A DNA stretch of 64,000 bases, taken from NCBI GenBank assembly GCA_034370385.1, contig JAXMKZ010000004.1, positions 65,238 to 129,237 of the forward strand. The letters run 5' to 3'. Both the position numbers and the translations under genes were made by a program. This document shows positions 52,377-61,347 of the stretch, piece by piece (position 1 is the stretch's first letter; the number at the start of each line of letters is the position of its first letter). The notes beneath the pieces were generated by a model. It did not search any database and had not been told where the DNA came from. It saw nothing but the letters and a program-made list of their open reading frames with translations. This DNA is from Coriobacteriia bacterium. GTDB taxonomy: Bacteria; Actinomycetota; Coriobacteriia; Anaerosomatales; PHET01.

Positions 52377-54191
52377 CTACCCCGCTTCGAGCACCTCGAG
52401 GAACGCATCGCCGTAGCGCGCGAGCTTGGCCTTCCCCACGCCGTGACACTCGAGGAGCTCTTCGGGTGATGTCGGCAGACGCACGGCCATGTCGGCGAGC
52501 GAGCGGTCAGAAAACACCACGTAAGCCGGGACACTCTGCTCCGCGGCGATAGTGCGGCGCAGCTCGCGCAGCCGCTCGAAGAGTCCTTCGCCGATGTCGA
52601 GGCCCTCAAGCGCGATCGAGGACTTCTTGGCCTTGGGCGCCTTCGGCGGCTTGGCTTTGAGGCGGGCCAGCTGAACGGCGACCTCCCCTCGCAACACCAC
52701 GCCAGCGGTATCGGTGAGCTTCAGCGCCGAGTAGGCCGCGATGTCCTGCCGCAGGTAGCCGAGGTGGATGACCTGGCGGATGACGGCCATCCACTCGTCG
52801 CGCGAGCGGTCCTCGCCGATGCCGAACACCGACAGCGCGTCGTGCTCCCACTGCACGACCTTGTCGGTGGTGTGGCCGCGCAACACGTCCACCACGTGAC
52901 CGGCGCCGAACCGCTGCCCCGTGCGGTACACGGCCGAGAGTGCCTTCTGGGCTAGCTCCGTGCCGTCGTAGAGCTCGGGCGGATCCAGACACACATCGCA
53001 GTTGCCGCAGTCATCCTCGAGCGACTCGCCAAAGTAGCCGAGCAGCACGCGGCGGCGACACGAGGTGGCTTCTGCGAAGTCGATCATGGCGTTGAGCTTG
53101 TGGAGCTCGATGCGGATCTGCTCGGCGTTGTCGCCCCGCTCGATGAGCATGCGCGCGGTCACGACGTCCTGCAGCGAGAAGAGGCACAGCGCCTCAGCGG
53201 GCAGGTCGTCGCGGCCGGCTCGACCCGTTTCCTGGTAGTAGCCTTCGATGTTCTTGGGCATGTCGTAGTGGACGACGAAGCGCACGTCGGGCTTGTCGAT
53301 ACCCATACCGAACGCCACCGTGGCCACGACGACTCGGACCTCGTCGCGCAGGAACGCGTCTTGCACGCGCGTGCGCTCCGCCGCGGGATGTCCGGCGTGG
53401 TACGCAGCCGCTGCAACACCCGCCTTGCGCAGGCGCAACGCCACTTCGTCGACACGTTTGCGGCTGAGGCAGTAGACGATGCCAGAGTCATCAGGGTGCT
53501 CGGCCAAGAAGCGCTCGAGCTGCTTGGGGGCGTCGCGCTTCTCAGCGACGGTGTAGCGGATGTTGGGACGATCGAAGCCGGCGACGAAGACCGGCTCGCG
53601 AGCCAGGCCTAGGCGCTCTCGCACGTCCTCGCGCGTCTGGTCGTCCGCGGTGGCGGTCAGCGCCAGGATCGGGACGCCGGGAAACAGGTCCGGCAGCCGT
53701 CCTAGCTGCACGTACTCGGGCCGGAAGTCATGGCCCCACTGGCTGACGCAGTGCGCCTCATCGATGGCGAACAGCGAGATGTGCGCAGCACGCAGCTCCT
53801 CAAGGAAGCTCGGCATCATGAGGCGCTCGGGGGCCACGTACAGGAGCCGGAGCGCGCCGGCACGCAGGTCGGTGATGACCGCCGTCGCATCCTCGGGCGC
53901 AAGTGACGAGTTGAGGTAGGCAGCAGCCACGCCGTTGCCTCGCAATGCGTCGACCTGGTCTTTCATGAGCGAGATGAGCGGCGAGACGACGACCGCGGTG
54001 CCCTCGCGATGAAGCGCCGGCACCTGATAGCACAGCGACTTGCCCCCGCCGGTGGGCATGAGCACGAACGCGCTACCCCCAGCGACGACGTGCTCGATGA
54101 TCGCGAACTGATGCGAACGGAACTCGTCGTAGCCGAAGACTTCGGCGAGAGTGACGTAGAGCGCGGCGTTCGTTGAGGCGGCGTTCGACAC
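52377..54191 (-). CDS. recQ: ATP-dependent DNA helicase RecQ
   Basis: 3'-5' DNA helicase of 604 residues. Superfamily 2 motifs: [18 protein letters not shown] (I), [14 protein letters not shown] (Ia), [19 protein letters not shown] (II/aromatic loop), LALTATADD (III), [14 protein letters not shown] (IV), [22 protein letters not shown] (V) and [12 protein letters not shown] (VI). The RecQ zinc-binding domain is [24 protein letters not shown]. An RQC-like region and an HRDC domain (about 525-600) complete it. Stands alone between the UbiB-like gene and the secreted protein. Confidence 0.97.
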   Translation of the reverse strand: MSNAASTNAALYVTLAEVFGYDEFRSHQFAIIEHVVAGGSAFVLMPTGGGKSLCYQVPALHREGTAVVVSPLISLMKDQVDALRGNGVAAAYLNSSLAPEDATAVITDLRAGALRLLYVAPERLMMPSFLEELRAAHISLFAIDEAHCVSQWGHDFRPEYVQLGRLPDLFPGVPILALTATADDQTREDVRERLGLAREPVFVAGFDRPNIRYTVAEKRDAPKQLERFLAEHPDDSGIVYCLSRKRVDEVALRLRKAGVAAAAYHAGHPAAERTRVQDAFLRDEVRVVVATVAFGMGIDKPDVRFVVHYDMPKNIEGYYQETGRAGRDDLPAEALCLFSLQDVVTARMLIERGDNAEQIRIELHKLNAMIDFAEATSCRRRVLLGYFGESLEDDCGNCDVCLDPPELYDGTELAQKALSAVYRTGQRFGAGHVVDVLRGHTTDKVVQWEHDALSVFGIGEDRSRDEWMAVIRQVIHLGYLRQDIAAYSALKLTDTAGVVLRGEVAVQLARLKAKPPKAPKAKKSSIALEGLDIGEGLFERLRELRRTIAAEQSVPAYVVFSDRSLADMAVRLPTSPEELLECHGVGKAKLARYGDAFLEVLEAG

Positions 54192-54254
54192 GATGACCTT
54201 TCGACGGAGATGACCCGAGGACCAAGTATCACCGTCGGTGTGACATCACGCCAC

Positions 54255-55178
54255 CTAGCGCTTGAGCGCCTTGAGCTCGGCCCAGTGCGCCTTCGTCATC
54301 TCGGGCCAGCTGTAGAGACTCGCGCCTTCGACGCCGGTCTCATTGGCAGCCCGAACGAACGCGCGCACCTCGTAGGCAGACGACTTCGAAGCGACACCCC
54401 CGATGAGGTGAATAGGCTCGGTGGCGCACCCCGGCTGAGCGCGCAGGATGCGGACGTTGGCGAGCGTATCGGCGTACGCCGCGGCGTAGCCGTCGCCGTG
54501 GTAGGTGTAGTAGCTCATCGGCACGAACACGTCGTAGGTGGCGGCGAGCGAGGAGTACGGGAAACCCGGCCAGTAGGTCTTGCTCGACTGCATCCCCTTC
54601 GGCGAAGGGATGATGGCGCCCAGCGGGTAGCGCGGCCCGACGAAGGCACGCGTGCGATCCGAGACCCACTTCAGGCGGCGGTTGCGCTCCGCCGCGGGCT
54701 TCACCACGCTCGACTCGATGTCGAGCGCGAACGAGTCGAACCGCTGTCCGTCGCTCGTGCGAAACCGGATGGCCGCCTTGACTCGGTCAAGGTCGCGACC
54801 CTTCCAGCGCAGATCCGGCAGATACCACGCGACGACCTTCATGCCCCGCGCGTGCGCAGCGCGAATGAGGCGGGCCGTGCGATCGGGCCGGTGGATGGCG
54901 TAGGTGCGACTGGAGTTGCTCGTCTCGATATAGACGGTGCGCACGCCGTGGTTTGCCATGTCACGAATCGCAGCTTCCGGGCGGTCGAACGCCGGTTTGT
55001 CCCAGATGTCGATCCAGCCGCCCAAGCCACGGTAGGCATCGATTGAGGGTGTCGCGGTGGCGCTCGCGTGTACATCGGGAATCGCGAAGGCCGAGGGCGC
55101 GATGGCGAGTGTTGCGACGATCGCGAGCGCGCACAGCGCGGCTCGGGCGACGGGGCGTGGCGAGTATGCAAGGGTCAC
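54255..55178 (-). CDS. Secreted glycoside-hydrolase-like protein
   Basis: A 307-residue protein from GTG 55178 with CAGGAG 6 nt upstream. A Sec signal peptide with core ALCALAIVATLAIAPSAFA is followed by a TIM-barrel-like domain related to putative glycosyl-hydrolase families of the DUF4015 type: YRGLGGWIDIWDKP, RTVYIETSNSSRTYAIHRPD, MKVVAWYLPDL, FDSFALDIESSVV, VFVPMSYYTYHG and GGVASKSSAYEVRAF. No lipobox. The substrate cannot be told from sequence. Confidence 0.82.
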   Translation of the reverse strand: MTLAYSPRPVARAALCALAIVATLAIAPSAFAIPDVHASATATPSIDAYRGLGGWIDIWDKPAFDRPEAAIRDMANHGVRTVYIETSNSSRTYAIHRPDRTARLIRAAHARGMKVVAWYLPDLRWKGRDLDRVKAAIRFRTSDGQRFDSFALDIESSVVKPAAERNRRLKWVSDRTRAFVGPRYPLGAIIPSPKGMQSSKTYWPGFPYSSLAATYDVFVPMSYYTYHGDGYAAAYADTLANVRILRAQPGCATEPIHLIGGVASKSSAYEVRAFVRAANETGVEGASLYSWPEMTKAHWAELKALKR

Positions 55179-55239
55179 GGTGTGCTCCTGATGCGAGAGG
55201 TTACGATGAGACTCTAGCAGGGTCCGTGCCGCCGAGGGC

Positions 55240-56244
55240 TCACTCGGGGCGCGCCCCCGCGAGTTCTTCGACCGCTCGCCTCGCCCACCCCGGGTCTTTG
55301 AGCATCGCCCGACCGACGCCGATGAGGTCGGCCACACCCTGGGCCAGCAACGTCTCGGCCTGCTGATACTCGATCACCCCGCCCGTCAGAATCACGGGGA
55401 TCGAGACCGCTCGCCGGATGGGTTCAGTGAGTTCGGCGAAGTAGCCAGGCTCGTCATGCCCGGGGCGCACGTAGCCCGAAAGCCCCCCGGTGATGTCGAG
55501 CACGTCGACACCGGCCCGCTGAAGCGCCACTGCAGCCACAATACTGTCCTCGACGGTCGTGCCGCCCTCGAGGTAGTCGCGCGCGCCCAGTCGCAGCAGC
55601 ACCGGATAGTCCTCTCCCACGGCAGCCCTGACGGCTGCGACCACCTGGAGCGGCAGCCGGAGCCGACCGGCGATGTCCCCGCCGTACTCGTCGTCACGTC
55701 GGTTGGTGAGCGGCGAGAAGAACTGGTTGAGCAGGTAGCCGTGAGCAGCATGAAGCTCCACGCCGTCGAAGCCCGCGCGCTTCACACGCAACGCCGCAGC
55801 GGCGAACCGCTCGACGACTCCGGCGATCTGCTCGCGCGTCATCGGACGAGGGATCGCACCCGGACCGATCGGACTGGGCACGTCGGATGGCCCGACGACA
55901 TCGAGCCCCGGGACCGCCGACGCCGCCCCCGCATGGCTGATCTGCACGACGGCTTTGACGCCGTTGGCGTGCAACACGTCGGCCAGCTGGCTCAGCCCCT
56001 CGACCATGCGGTCCTCGGCGACCGACGGCTGACCGATGCGGTTGCAGCCCTGCTCACTGATGTAGCAGTGCTCGGTGATCACGAGCCCGAACGCACCCCC
56101 GCGCGACATCTCGTCGTAGTAGGCGAGAAGGTCCGGGGTGATGCTCCCGTCAGAGTCCGCCTTCGTGGTGGCCATCGGCGGCAGGACGAGACGGTTGTGA
56201 AGGTGCAGCGAGCCTGCGGTCAGCGGCCTAAGCAGATGGGACAT
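55240..56244 (-). CDS. Old yellow enzyme-family NADH:flavin oxidoreductase
   Basis: FMN-dependent TIM-barrel oxidoreductase of 334 residues. Signatures: HNRLVLPPMATTKADSDGSITPDLLAYYDE, VVQISHAG, FDGVELHAAHGYLLNQFFSPLTNRRDDEYGG (active-site His pair HAAH with NQFFSP), and GGVIEYQQAETLL. It is shorter than the OYE-reductase fusions with a C-terminal FeS/FAD half, so it is an OYE-domain-only enzyme; the electrophilic substrate is unknown. Divergent from the Fic gene. Confidence 0.92.
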   Translation of the reverse strand: MSHLLRPLTAGSLHLHNRLVLPPMATTKADSDGSITPDLLAYYDEMSRGGAFGLVITEHCYISEQGCNRIGQPSVAEDRMVEGLSQLADVLHANGVKAVVQISHAGAASAVPGLDVVGPSDVPSPIGPGAIPRPMTREQIAGVVERFAAAALRVKRAGFDGVELHAAHGYLLNQFFSPLTNRRDDEYGGDIAGRLRLPLQVVAAVRAAVGEDYPVLLRLGARDYLEGGTTVEDSIVAAVALQRAGVDVLDITGGLSGYVRPGHDEPGYFAELTEPIRRAVSIPVILTGGVIEYQQAETLLAQGVADLIGVGRAMLKDPGWARRAVEELAGARPE

Positions 56245-56314
56245 GGGGACTCCTCCCGAGGGGGCGTGCCCCTAGTTCATGCCCGAGAAGCCCTGATGCG
56301 CGCGGCCCCATGTT

Positions 56315-56344
56315 ATCATTCAATCATACGAACGATTGAATGAT
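56315..56344. promoter_or_regulatory. Perfect 11-bp inverted repeat upstream of fic
   Basis: ATCATTCAATC (56315-56325) and GATTGAATGAT (56334-56344) are exact inverted copies separated by 8 nt, in an AT-rich island within GC-rich DNA, 30 bp upstream of the Fic start. It is a strong operator candidate in the 129-bp divergent region; the Fic protein's own winged-helix-like C-terminus may bind it (inference). Confidence 0.6.
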
Positions 56345-56373
56345 TTCTGTCTGTCACCGCCCTGGAGCTCGCC

Positions 56374-57534
56374 ATGTTCACCGTTGATGTCACCCCAGAG
56401 ATCACCGCGCTCGTCGCTCGCCTTGAGGCTCTGCGCCTCAGGCTCGACGCTGGAGCCACGCTGTCCCGACGCTGGGCGGGACGGCTTCGCCGCGAGATGG
56501 AGGTGAACGCGATCGCGGCGTCCACCTCGCTCGAGGGTGTCAGGGTGACGCCCGATGACGTGCGCCGCATCCTGGCCGCAGACCGCCCGGCGCGTGTCAC
56601 CGAGGCTGATGCGGCCCTGGTCGCCGGTTACCGCGACGCGATGACGTACGCGCTTCGTCGGGCCGATGATCCCGATTTTGTCTGGCACCCCGAAGTCGTT
56701 CGGGCCATCCACGATCGCGTCTTGGCGGGCTCGCACGCTCTGGGCGCCGGGCGCTACCGGGAGAGGCCCGTGTTCGTCGTCGACAGCGCGAGCGGCGCTG
56801 TGCGGTTCACTCCCCCGGACCCGGAGCTTGTCGGCGCACTGCTGGCCGAAGCCACCACGGACCTCGAGGACACTCCGTTGCCGACGCCTGTGCTCGCGGC
56901 GCTGGCGCATGTCACCGTCGCGGCGATCCATCCCTTCGCCGATGGAAACGGTCGTACCGCGCGCATCGTCGCGAGCCTCGTGATGCTCCGCGGCGGCTAC
57001 CGTCGGCCCGAGTTCACGTCGCTCGAGGAGTGGTGGGGCACGCATGCACACGACTACTACGCAGCTTTCACCGCTCTGGGAACGCAGTGGGACGCCGCAG
57101 CCAACGTCACCGGCTTCGTACAGGCGCATCTGTCGGCCCACGTCGCGCAGGTGGAAACCTACGAGCTCGAACACGCCGTACAGAGCGACATCTGGGTCGG
57201 GCTCGAGAACCTCGCTCAAGGGCTCGGCGACCTCAGAGGTGTGGAGGCCCTCTACGACGCGTTCCTGGGCAGGGCCGTCACCAACCGCTACTACCGTGAG
57301 ATCGCGGCTGTGTCGTCCGTGACCGCCGCAAGCGACCTCGCGCGCCTTGCCGCCTCTGGGCTTCTCGATGTGCGAGGAGCCGGCAGCTCGACGCAGTTCG
57401 TGGCCTCGGGTGGACTGTTCGAGCGCCTCGCTGAAGAGCTGGGACTTGCCGAGCAGATCGACTCGTCGCTGCCTTTGGACGAGAGGCGCCGCGCCCTGAT
57501 CGCCGCCCTCCGGTGGCGCGTGCAGGAGCGGTGA
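56374..57534 (+). CDS. Fic-domain protein with N-terminal inhibitory motif
   Basis: A 386-residue Fido-fold protein. The catalytic motif is complete: HPFADGNGRTAR (186-197). An N-terminal inhibitory helix carries S50-TSL-E54-G55 (ASTSLEGV), matching the [S/T]xxxE[G/N] consensus whose Glu blocks productive ATP binding. The flap GRYRERPVFVV precedes the core, and the C-terminus (about 300-386) looks like a winged-helix region. Fic enzymes usually AMPylate a protein target; the target is not evident. No partner antitoxin gene is seen, consistent with self-inhibition. Confidence 0.93.
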   Translation: MFTVDVTPEITALVARLEALRLRLDAGATLSRRWAGRLRREMEVNAIAASTSLEGVRVTPDDVRRILAADRPARVTEADAALVAGYRDAMTYALRRADDPDFVWHPEVVRAIHDRVLAGSHALGAGRYRERPVFVVDSASGAVRFTPPDPELVGALLAEATTDLEDTPLPTPVLAALAHVTVAAIHPFADGNGRTARIVASLVMLRGGYRRPEFTSLEEWWGTHAHDYYAAFTALGTQWDAAANVTGFVQAHLSAHVAQVETYELEHAVQSDIWVGLENLAQGLGDLRGVEALYDAFLGRAVTNRYYREIAAVSSVTAASDLARLAASGLLDVRGAGSSTQFVASGGLFERLAEELGLAEQIDSSLPLDERRRALIAALRWRVQER

Positions 57535-57599
57535 GCGCCGGCCTGCGGCCACCCTGCACTTCCGATAGAATCGCGCAGACACTTCGTGGTGGAGGGGCG

Positions 57600-58778
57600 A
57601 TGAAGCACCGCACGCTGTGGGCCGCGATAGACACCGACCGGAGCAAGTGGTGGTACTACGGTGCCGCAATCGCCCTCGGCCTGGTCTTGGTGGGCCTGTC
57701 AGCCCTGCTCTGGGCTTCGACCGGATTCGCGCCACGTGGCCTGCGGCTACCCCTTGACCTCCTGCTGCTTCTGTTGCCGGCCATCACGCTGCCCTTCCTG
57801 AGGAAGCGCGCCTCACGGGAGGCCGTGACCACGTTGGGCGCCGTTGCGCTCCCCGCCGAGATGCTGCCAGTCACGACCCAGGCGCTGCATGACGTCTTGA
57901 CCGCGACGGGTCGCATGGGTCTCCAGAACGACTTGGCGGTGTTCAACTCAGACTCACTCAACGCCATCTCGTTTGAGGAGGGACCGCGCACGGTTCTTGC
58001 GGTGAGCTCCGCGTTCACGGCCCTGCCAATCGACGAACAACGGGCGGGGCTCGCCCTGCTCGTCTGCCGTGAGAGGGTGCACATCGATTCGATCGTGATC
58101 GGGTCGAAGCACGGAGTCCCCACCGACAACGAAGGCAACTTCCTTACCGTGTCCGACCTCGACGATCCAGGAATCCGCAGGAAGGTCGAGAGCTCGTGGC
58201 TCGAGGCGATTGCCGCCAGCGACCGCGAAGCACTACTGGCGATGCACGAGCCGAGCGCCATGCTGACCCTCATGAAACGACTCGCGATGCACGATACCCG
58301 GCTGGGTCTCGCCTCAGTCGAGGCGGCATACGGCTGCCTTGCCTGGCCGTTCGACTCCGCGCTGGGATTGACAGGCGAAGACGATCTGCCGCCCGCCGCC
58401 CGTGCCGCGCTCGCGGAGGTCCTCGCGTCCTCGGGGGCACCCGGCGCTCATCCGCAGTATGCCCGCATCGCGCACATGCGCTCGGTGCTGCCTGCGGCCG
58501 AGCGGGAGGTGCCGGAGCCGCCGCCCCTCCGACCCGTCCCCGCGCTGTCGCTCGATGCCGGCGTGGCCGTCGCCGGCGGGGATGTCATCCACGTTCCGGC
58601 AGTCGCCCCAGTTCCGATTGCTGCCGTAGTTGCGGGGACCCCTGCGCGTCCGACGGCGACTCCCTATGCGCTGCGCATCCGCACCACGTGCCCCGCATGT
58701 GGAGCTGGTAACGTCCCCACGAATCGGAATTGCATTGCGTGCGGAAAGCCGCTCCCCGCCAAGCCGGCGACCACCTGA
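57600..58778 (+). CDS. Membrane protein with C-terminal zinc ribbon, function unknown
   Basis: A 392-residue protein from ATG 57600 (GGAGGGG upstream). Two N-terminal TM helices (WYYGAAIALGLVLVGLSALLW; LPLDLLLLLLPAITLPFL) are followed by a cytoplasmic region with RERVHIDSIVIGSKHGVPTDNEG and a Pro/Val-rich linker near residue 305. The C-terminus is a zinc ribbon, TTCPACGAGNVPTNRNCIACGK (about 363-384). The layout recalls M48-type membrane peptidases, but no HExxH is present, so peptidase activity is not supported. Confidence 0.72.
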   Translation: MKHRTLWAAIDTDRSKWWYYGAAIALGLVLVGLSALLWASTGFAPRGLRLPLDLLLLLLPAITLPFLRKRASREAVTTLGAVALPAEMLPVTTQALHDVLTATGRMGLQNDLAVFNSDSLNAISFEEGPRTVLAVSSAFTALPIDEQRAGLALLVCRERVHIDSIVIGSKHGVPTDNEGNFLTVSDLDDPGIRRKVESSWLEAIAASDREALLAMHEPSAMLTLMKRLAMHDTRLGLASVEAAYGCLAWPFDSALGLTGEDDLPPAARAALAEVLASSGAPGAHPQYARIAHMRSVLPAAEREVPEPPPLRPVPALSLDAGVAVAGGDVIHVPAVAPVPIAAVVAGTPARPTATPYALRIRTTCPACGAGNVPTNRNCIACGKPLPAKPATT

Positions 58779-58807
58779 GGAGCTGGCTCAGCGCCCTGCG
58801 GAGCAGT

Positions 58808-59266
58808 TCAGAGCGTCGTGGTCAGGAATGTCACAGCCGCATCGACGTACTCGCCAAAGCGAGCCTGCAGCACCGGCGAGAGACCCGGCTCGTCCGCAAG
58901 CTCGGCGGGCTCGACGCCCAGGATCGTGATGGGAGGCAGCGGGTTGCCGAGCAAGGCGGCGAACTCGAGCACCTTCATGAGGTCGGCCTCGTGGGTGCTC
59001 AGACCGGCATGCCCGCGCCTGCTGGCCACCTGGTCGGGCGTGAAGAGCGCGAACTCGCCCGGGGTCAGCCCCATCTTCGCTGCGTCGACGATGAGGACCG
59101 ACTCGGTCTCGGCGTCGAGGTAGTGCACCAGATCGAGCAGGTTGCCGCCCAGATCGATTGCGCGAAAACCCTCGTCGAGTCCGGCCTCGCCGACGTGCTC
59201 GGCGATGCGCAGACCGATGGAGTCGTCGCGCCCGTAGTAGTTGCCGATGCCGATGAGGTAGCGCAC
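58808..59266 (-). CDS. Hydrogenase maturation protease
   Basis: A 152-residue HyaD/HycI-family endopeptidase that cleaves the C-terminal peptide of the [NiFe] large subunit after nickel insertion. Motifs: YLIGIGNYYGRDDSIGLRI (family N-terminus with the metal-binding Asp), LIVDAAKMGLTPGEF and AGLSTHEADL. It begins 3 nt after the hydA stop, so it processes the adjacent large subunit. The tail ILGVEPAEL matches the family. Confidence 0.92.
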   Translation of the reverse strand: MRYLIGIGNYYGRDDSIGLRIAEHVGEAGLDEGFRAIDLGGNLLDLVHYLDAETESVLIVDAAKMGLTPGEFALFTPDQVASRRGHAGLSTHEADLMKVLEFAALLGNPLPPITILGVEPAELADEPGLSPVLQARFGEYVDAAVTFLTTTL

Positions 59267-59269
59267 GCG

Positions 59270-60586
59270 CTAGCGGACGAACTCCACGTCCAGGTAGTGC
59301 GTCGAGCACGAGATGCAGGGGTCGTAGGCGCGCACGAGCATCTCGAATGCGAGGCGCATCTCGTCCTCGGACTTCCCGGAGGCCATGAGCCACGGCAGCA
59401 AAGCATCGAAGTCCGCCTGGATGTTGGCGTGATTCTGGCCGGTGGGGATGATGCAGTCCGCTTCCGTGCAGAAGCCCTCGTCGTCGAAGGTGTACTCGTG
59501 GAACAGGATGCCGCGCGGCACCTCGACTGCTGCCGCCCCGGTGCCCGAGCGCGTGGGCATGACGAGCGGCTCCTCCGTCACGCCCTCGGCGATGAGCTCG
59601 TCGAACAGGCGCAGCGCCTCGTGGGCCGAGTGGACGATCTCGACGACCTGGGCCACGGAGTTCATGTACGGGTTGGTGCAGATCGGTCCCATGCCGAGCG
59701 ACTCGGCGACCTTCTTGGCCTCCGGGTGCAGCATGTCGTAGTTCACGTTGAAGCGCGCAAGCGCCCCGGCCGCGTAGCTGTCGAGGCGGTTCTTGGTGTA
59801 CTTGGCCGTCGAGAGCGGCGAGACGTACTCGTTGGTGCAGCTGCGATAGTCGGCCACGTCGTAGCGGGCGCGGTCGCCATCGGGCAGGATCGTCTGGACG
59901 AAGCCGTCGTACAGGCCGTACTCGCTGTCTGATGAGACCGCCATGTACTCGGTGGGTCGGTCGAACGCGGGGATGCCGGGTGCGAGGGCGGCGATCGTCT
60001 CGAGCGTGGCCTGCAGGTCGGGCACGGCTGCGGCGAGCTTGTCACGCATGGCGGACAGCTCGGGCACAGTCGGCACCTTCGAGAAGCCGCCGGGCAGCAC
60101 CGTCGTGGGGTGCGTCGTGCGGCCGCCGATGAGCGAACCCCACTCGTGCGCGAGGCGCTTGAGGCGCAGGGCGCGCGCCACCACCTCGGCGTGCGTTTCG
60201 ACGAGCGCGAACGCGGACGGAGCCCCTAGCAGGTCCGGCGCGACGAGCACGTAGACATGCAACACGTGGCTGTCGAAGTTCTCGGCATGCTTGAGCAGCG
60301 TGCGCAGCTTCGTCGTCTGCGGCGTGACCTCGATGCCGAGGGCGGCTTCGGTCGCCTTCACCGACGCGAGCGTGTGTCCGATCGAGCAGATGCCGCAGAT
60401 GCGGCTCGTGATGCGTCCGACCTCAGAGTAGTGACGTCCGCGGCACATCGCCTCGAAGAAGCGCGGGGCCTCGGGCACCTGCCACTCGCACGTCTCCACG
60501 ACGCCGTCGGTCACGTTCACCTTGATGTTGCCATGGCCCTCGACGCGGGTCAGATGATGAACGTCGATGTTGATGTTCTGCAGCAT
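59270..60586 (-). CDS. hydA: [NiFe]-hydrogenase large subunit (group 3, HydA/alpha)
   Basis: Catalytic subunit of a cytoplasmic bidirectional hydrogenase, 438 residues. The nickel ligands are present as cysteines: RICGICSIGH (about 62-71) and DPCISCSTH near the C-terminus, followed by only 8 residues (YLDVEFVR) for removal by the protease encoded next. VEGHGNIKVNV starts the protein. The length and neighbours match NAD(P)H-dependent sulfhydrogenase-type (group 3b) enzymes. No selenocysteine is used here. Confidence 0.95.
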   Translation of the reverse strand: MLQNINIDVHHLTRVEGHGNIKVNVTDGVVETCEWQVPEAPRFFEAMCRGRHYSEVGRITSRICGICSIGHTLASVKATEAALGIEVTPQTTKLRTLLKHAENFDSHVLHVYVLVAPDLLGAPSAFALVETHAEVVARALRLKRLAHEWGSLIGGRTTHPTTVLPGGFSKVPTVPELSAMRDKLAAAVPDLQATLETIAALAPGIPAFDRPTEYMAVSSDSEYGLYDGFVQTILPDGDRARYDVADYRSCTNEYVSPLSTAKYTKNRLDSYAAGALARFNVNYDMLHPEAKKVAESLGMGPICTNPYMNSVAQVVEIVHSAHEALRLFDELIAEGVTEEPLVMPTRSGTGAAAVEVPRGILFHEYTFDDEGFCTEADCIIPTGQNHANIQADFDALLPWLMASGKSEDEMRLAFEMLVRAYDPCISCSTHYLDVEFVR

Positions 60587-60593
60587 GGGGCGT

Positions 60594-61346
60594 CTAGCTC
60601 CTCAGGTTCGCCGTGAACATGCGTGACTTGCCGACCGCGCGCTTGTGACTGAAGCCGGCGCGATCCATGAGCACCTTCTCCAGCGCCGGGATGTTCGCGT
60701 CTTCGACGAAGCCCCGGCAGGCCTCGCAGGGGATGCCATCGGCGGGGCACGGCGCGCCGCAACCGGCGATCGCCACCTGTCCCATGCAGTAGTCGCCCTC
60801 GTCGAAGCGGCAGATGGTTTCGCGGCGCTTGCACTGCACGCAGACCGGGTAGGTCGGTGCGAAGTAGATCGTGCCGTGCAGCAGGTTCGAGATGACCAGC
60901 AGCAGCTCTTCCTTGCTCATCGGGCACCCGAGCACCTCGTAGTCGACCTTGATGGCCGCCGAGATGGGCCGGGCGGTGCCGCTGCGCAGGTGAGGCATGC
61001 TTGCGTCGTCGCCGTAGACGTACTCGGCGAAGTCGTCCTGATGGTTCTTCAGCGCATTGATGCCGCCGGTGCACGCGCACGCGCCGTACGCGATGACGAC
61101 CCTTGAGCGACGGCGGATCTCCTGCAGACGAGTACGGTCCTCCTCGCGCGTGAAACTGCCCTCCACCAGGGCGAAGTCGATGCGTCCGGTGGTCGTCTCG
61201 GTCATCGCCTCGCGGAACTCGACGATCTCGACGTGCTTGAGCAGCTCGAGCGTGGCTTCGTCGCCGTAGTTGGTGAACTCGATCTGGCAGCCTTCACAGC
61301 TGGCGAAGTCGAAGAAGGCGAGTGTGGGCTTCCGGGTCTCCGGCAT
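60594..61346 (-). CDS. hydD: [NiFe]-hydrogenase small subunit (HydD/delta)
   Basis: Electron-transfer subunit with [4Fe-4S] clusters, 250 residues. Motifs: FASCEGCQIEFTN (proximal cluster CxxC), YGACACTGGI, EVLGCPMSKEEL, then a Cys-rich C-terminus (VCVQCKRRETICRF; PCPADGIPCEACRG). No Tat signal, consistent with a cytoplasmic enzyme. It starts 1 nt after hydG and is followed by hydA after 7 nt. Confidence 0.95.
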   Translation of the reverse strand: MPETRKPTLAFFDFASCEGCQIEFTNYGDEATLELLKHVEIVEFREAMTETTTGRIDFALVEGSFTREEDRTRLQEIRRRSRVVIAYGACACTGGINALKNHQDDFAEYVYGDDASMPHLRSGTARPISAAIKVDYEVLGCPMSKEELLLVISNLLHGTIYFAPTYPVCVQCKRRETICRFDEGDYCMGQVAIAGCGAPCPADGIPCEACRGFVEDANIPALEKVLMDRAGFSHKRAVGKSRMFTANLRS

Positions 61347-61347
61347 G

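Noticed and set aside
59270-60586. Possible selenocysteine in the [NiFe] hydrogenase large subunit
   Set aside because: All nickel ligands read as Cys (RICGIC and DPCISC); no in-frame TGA.
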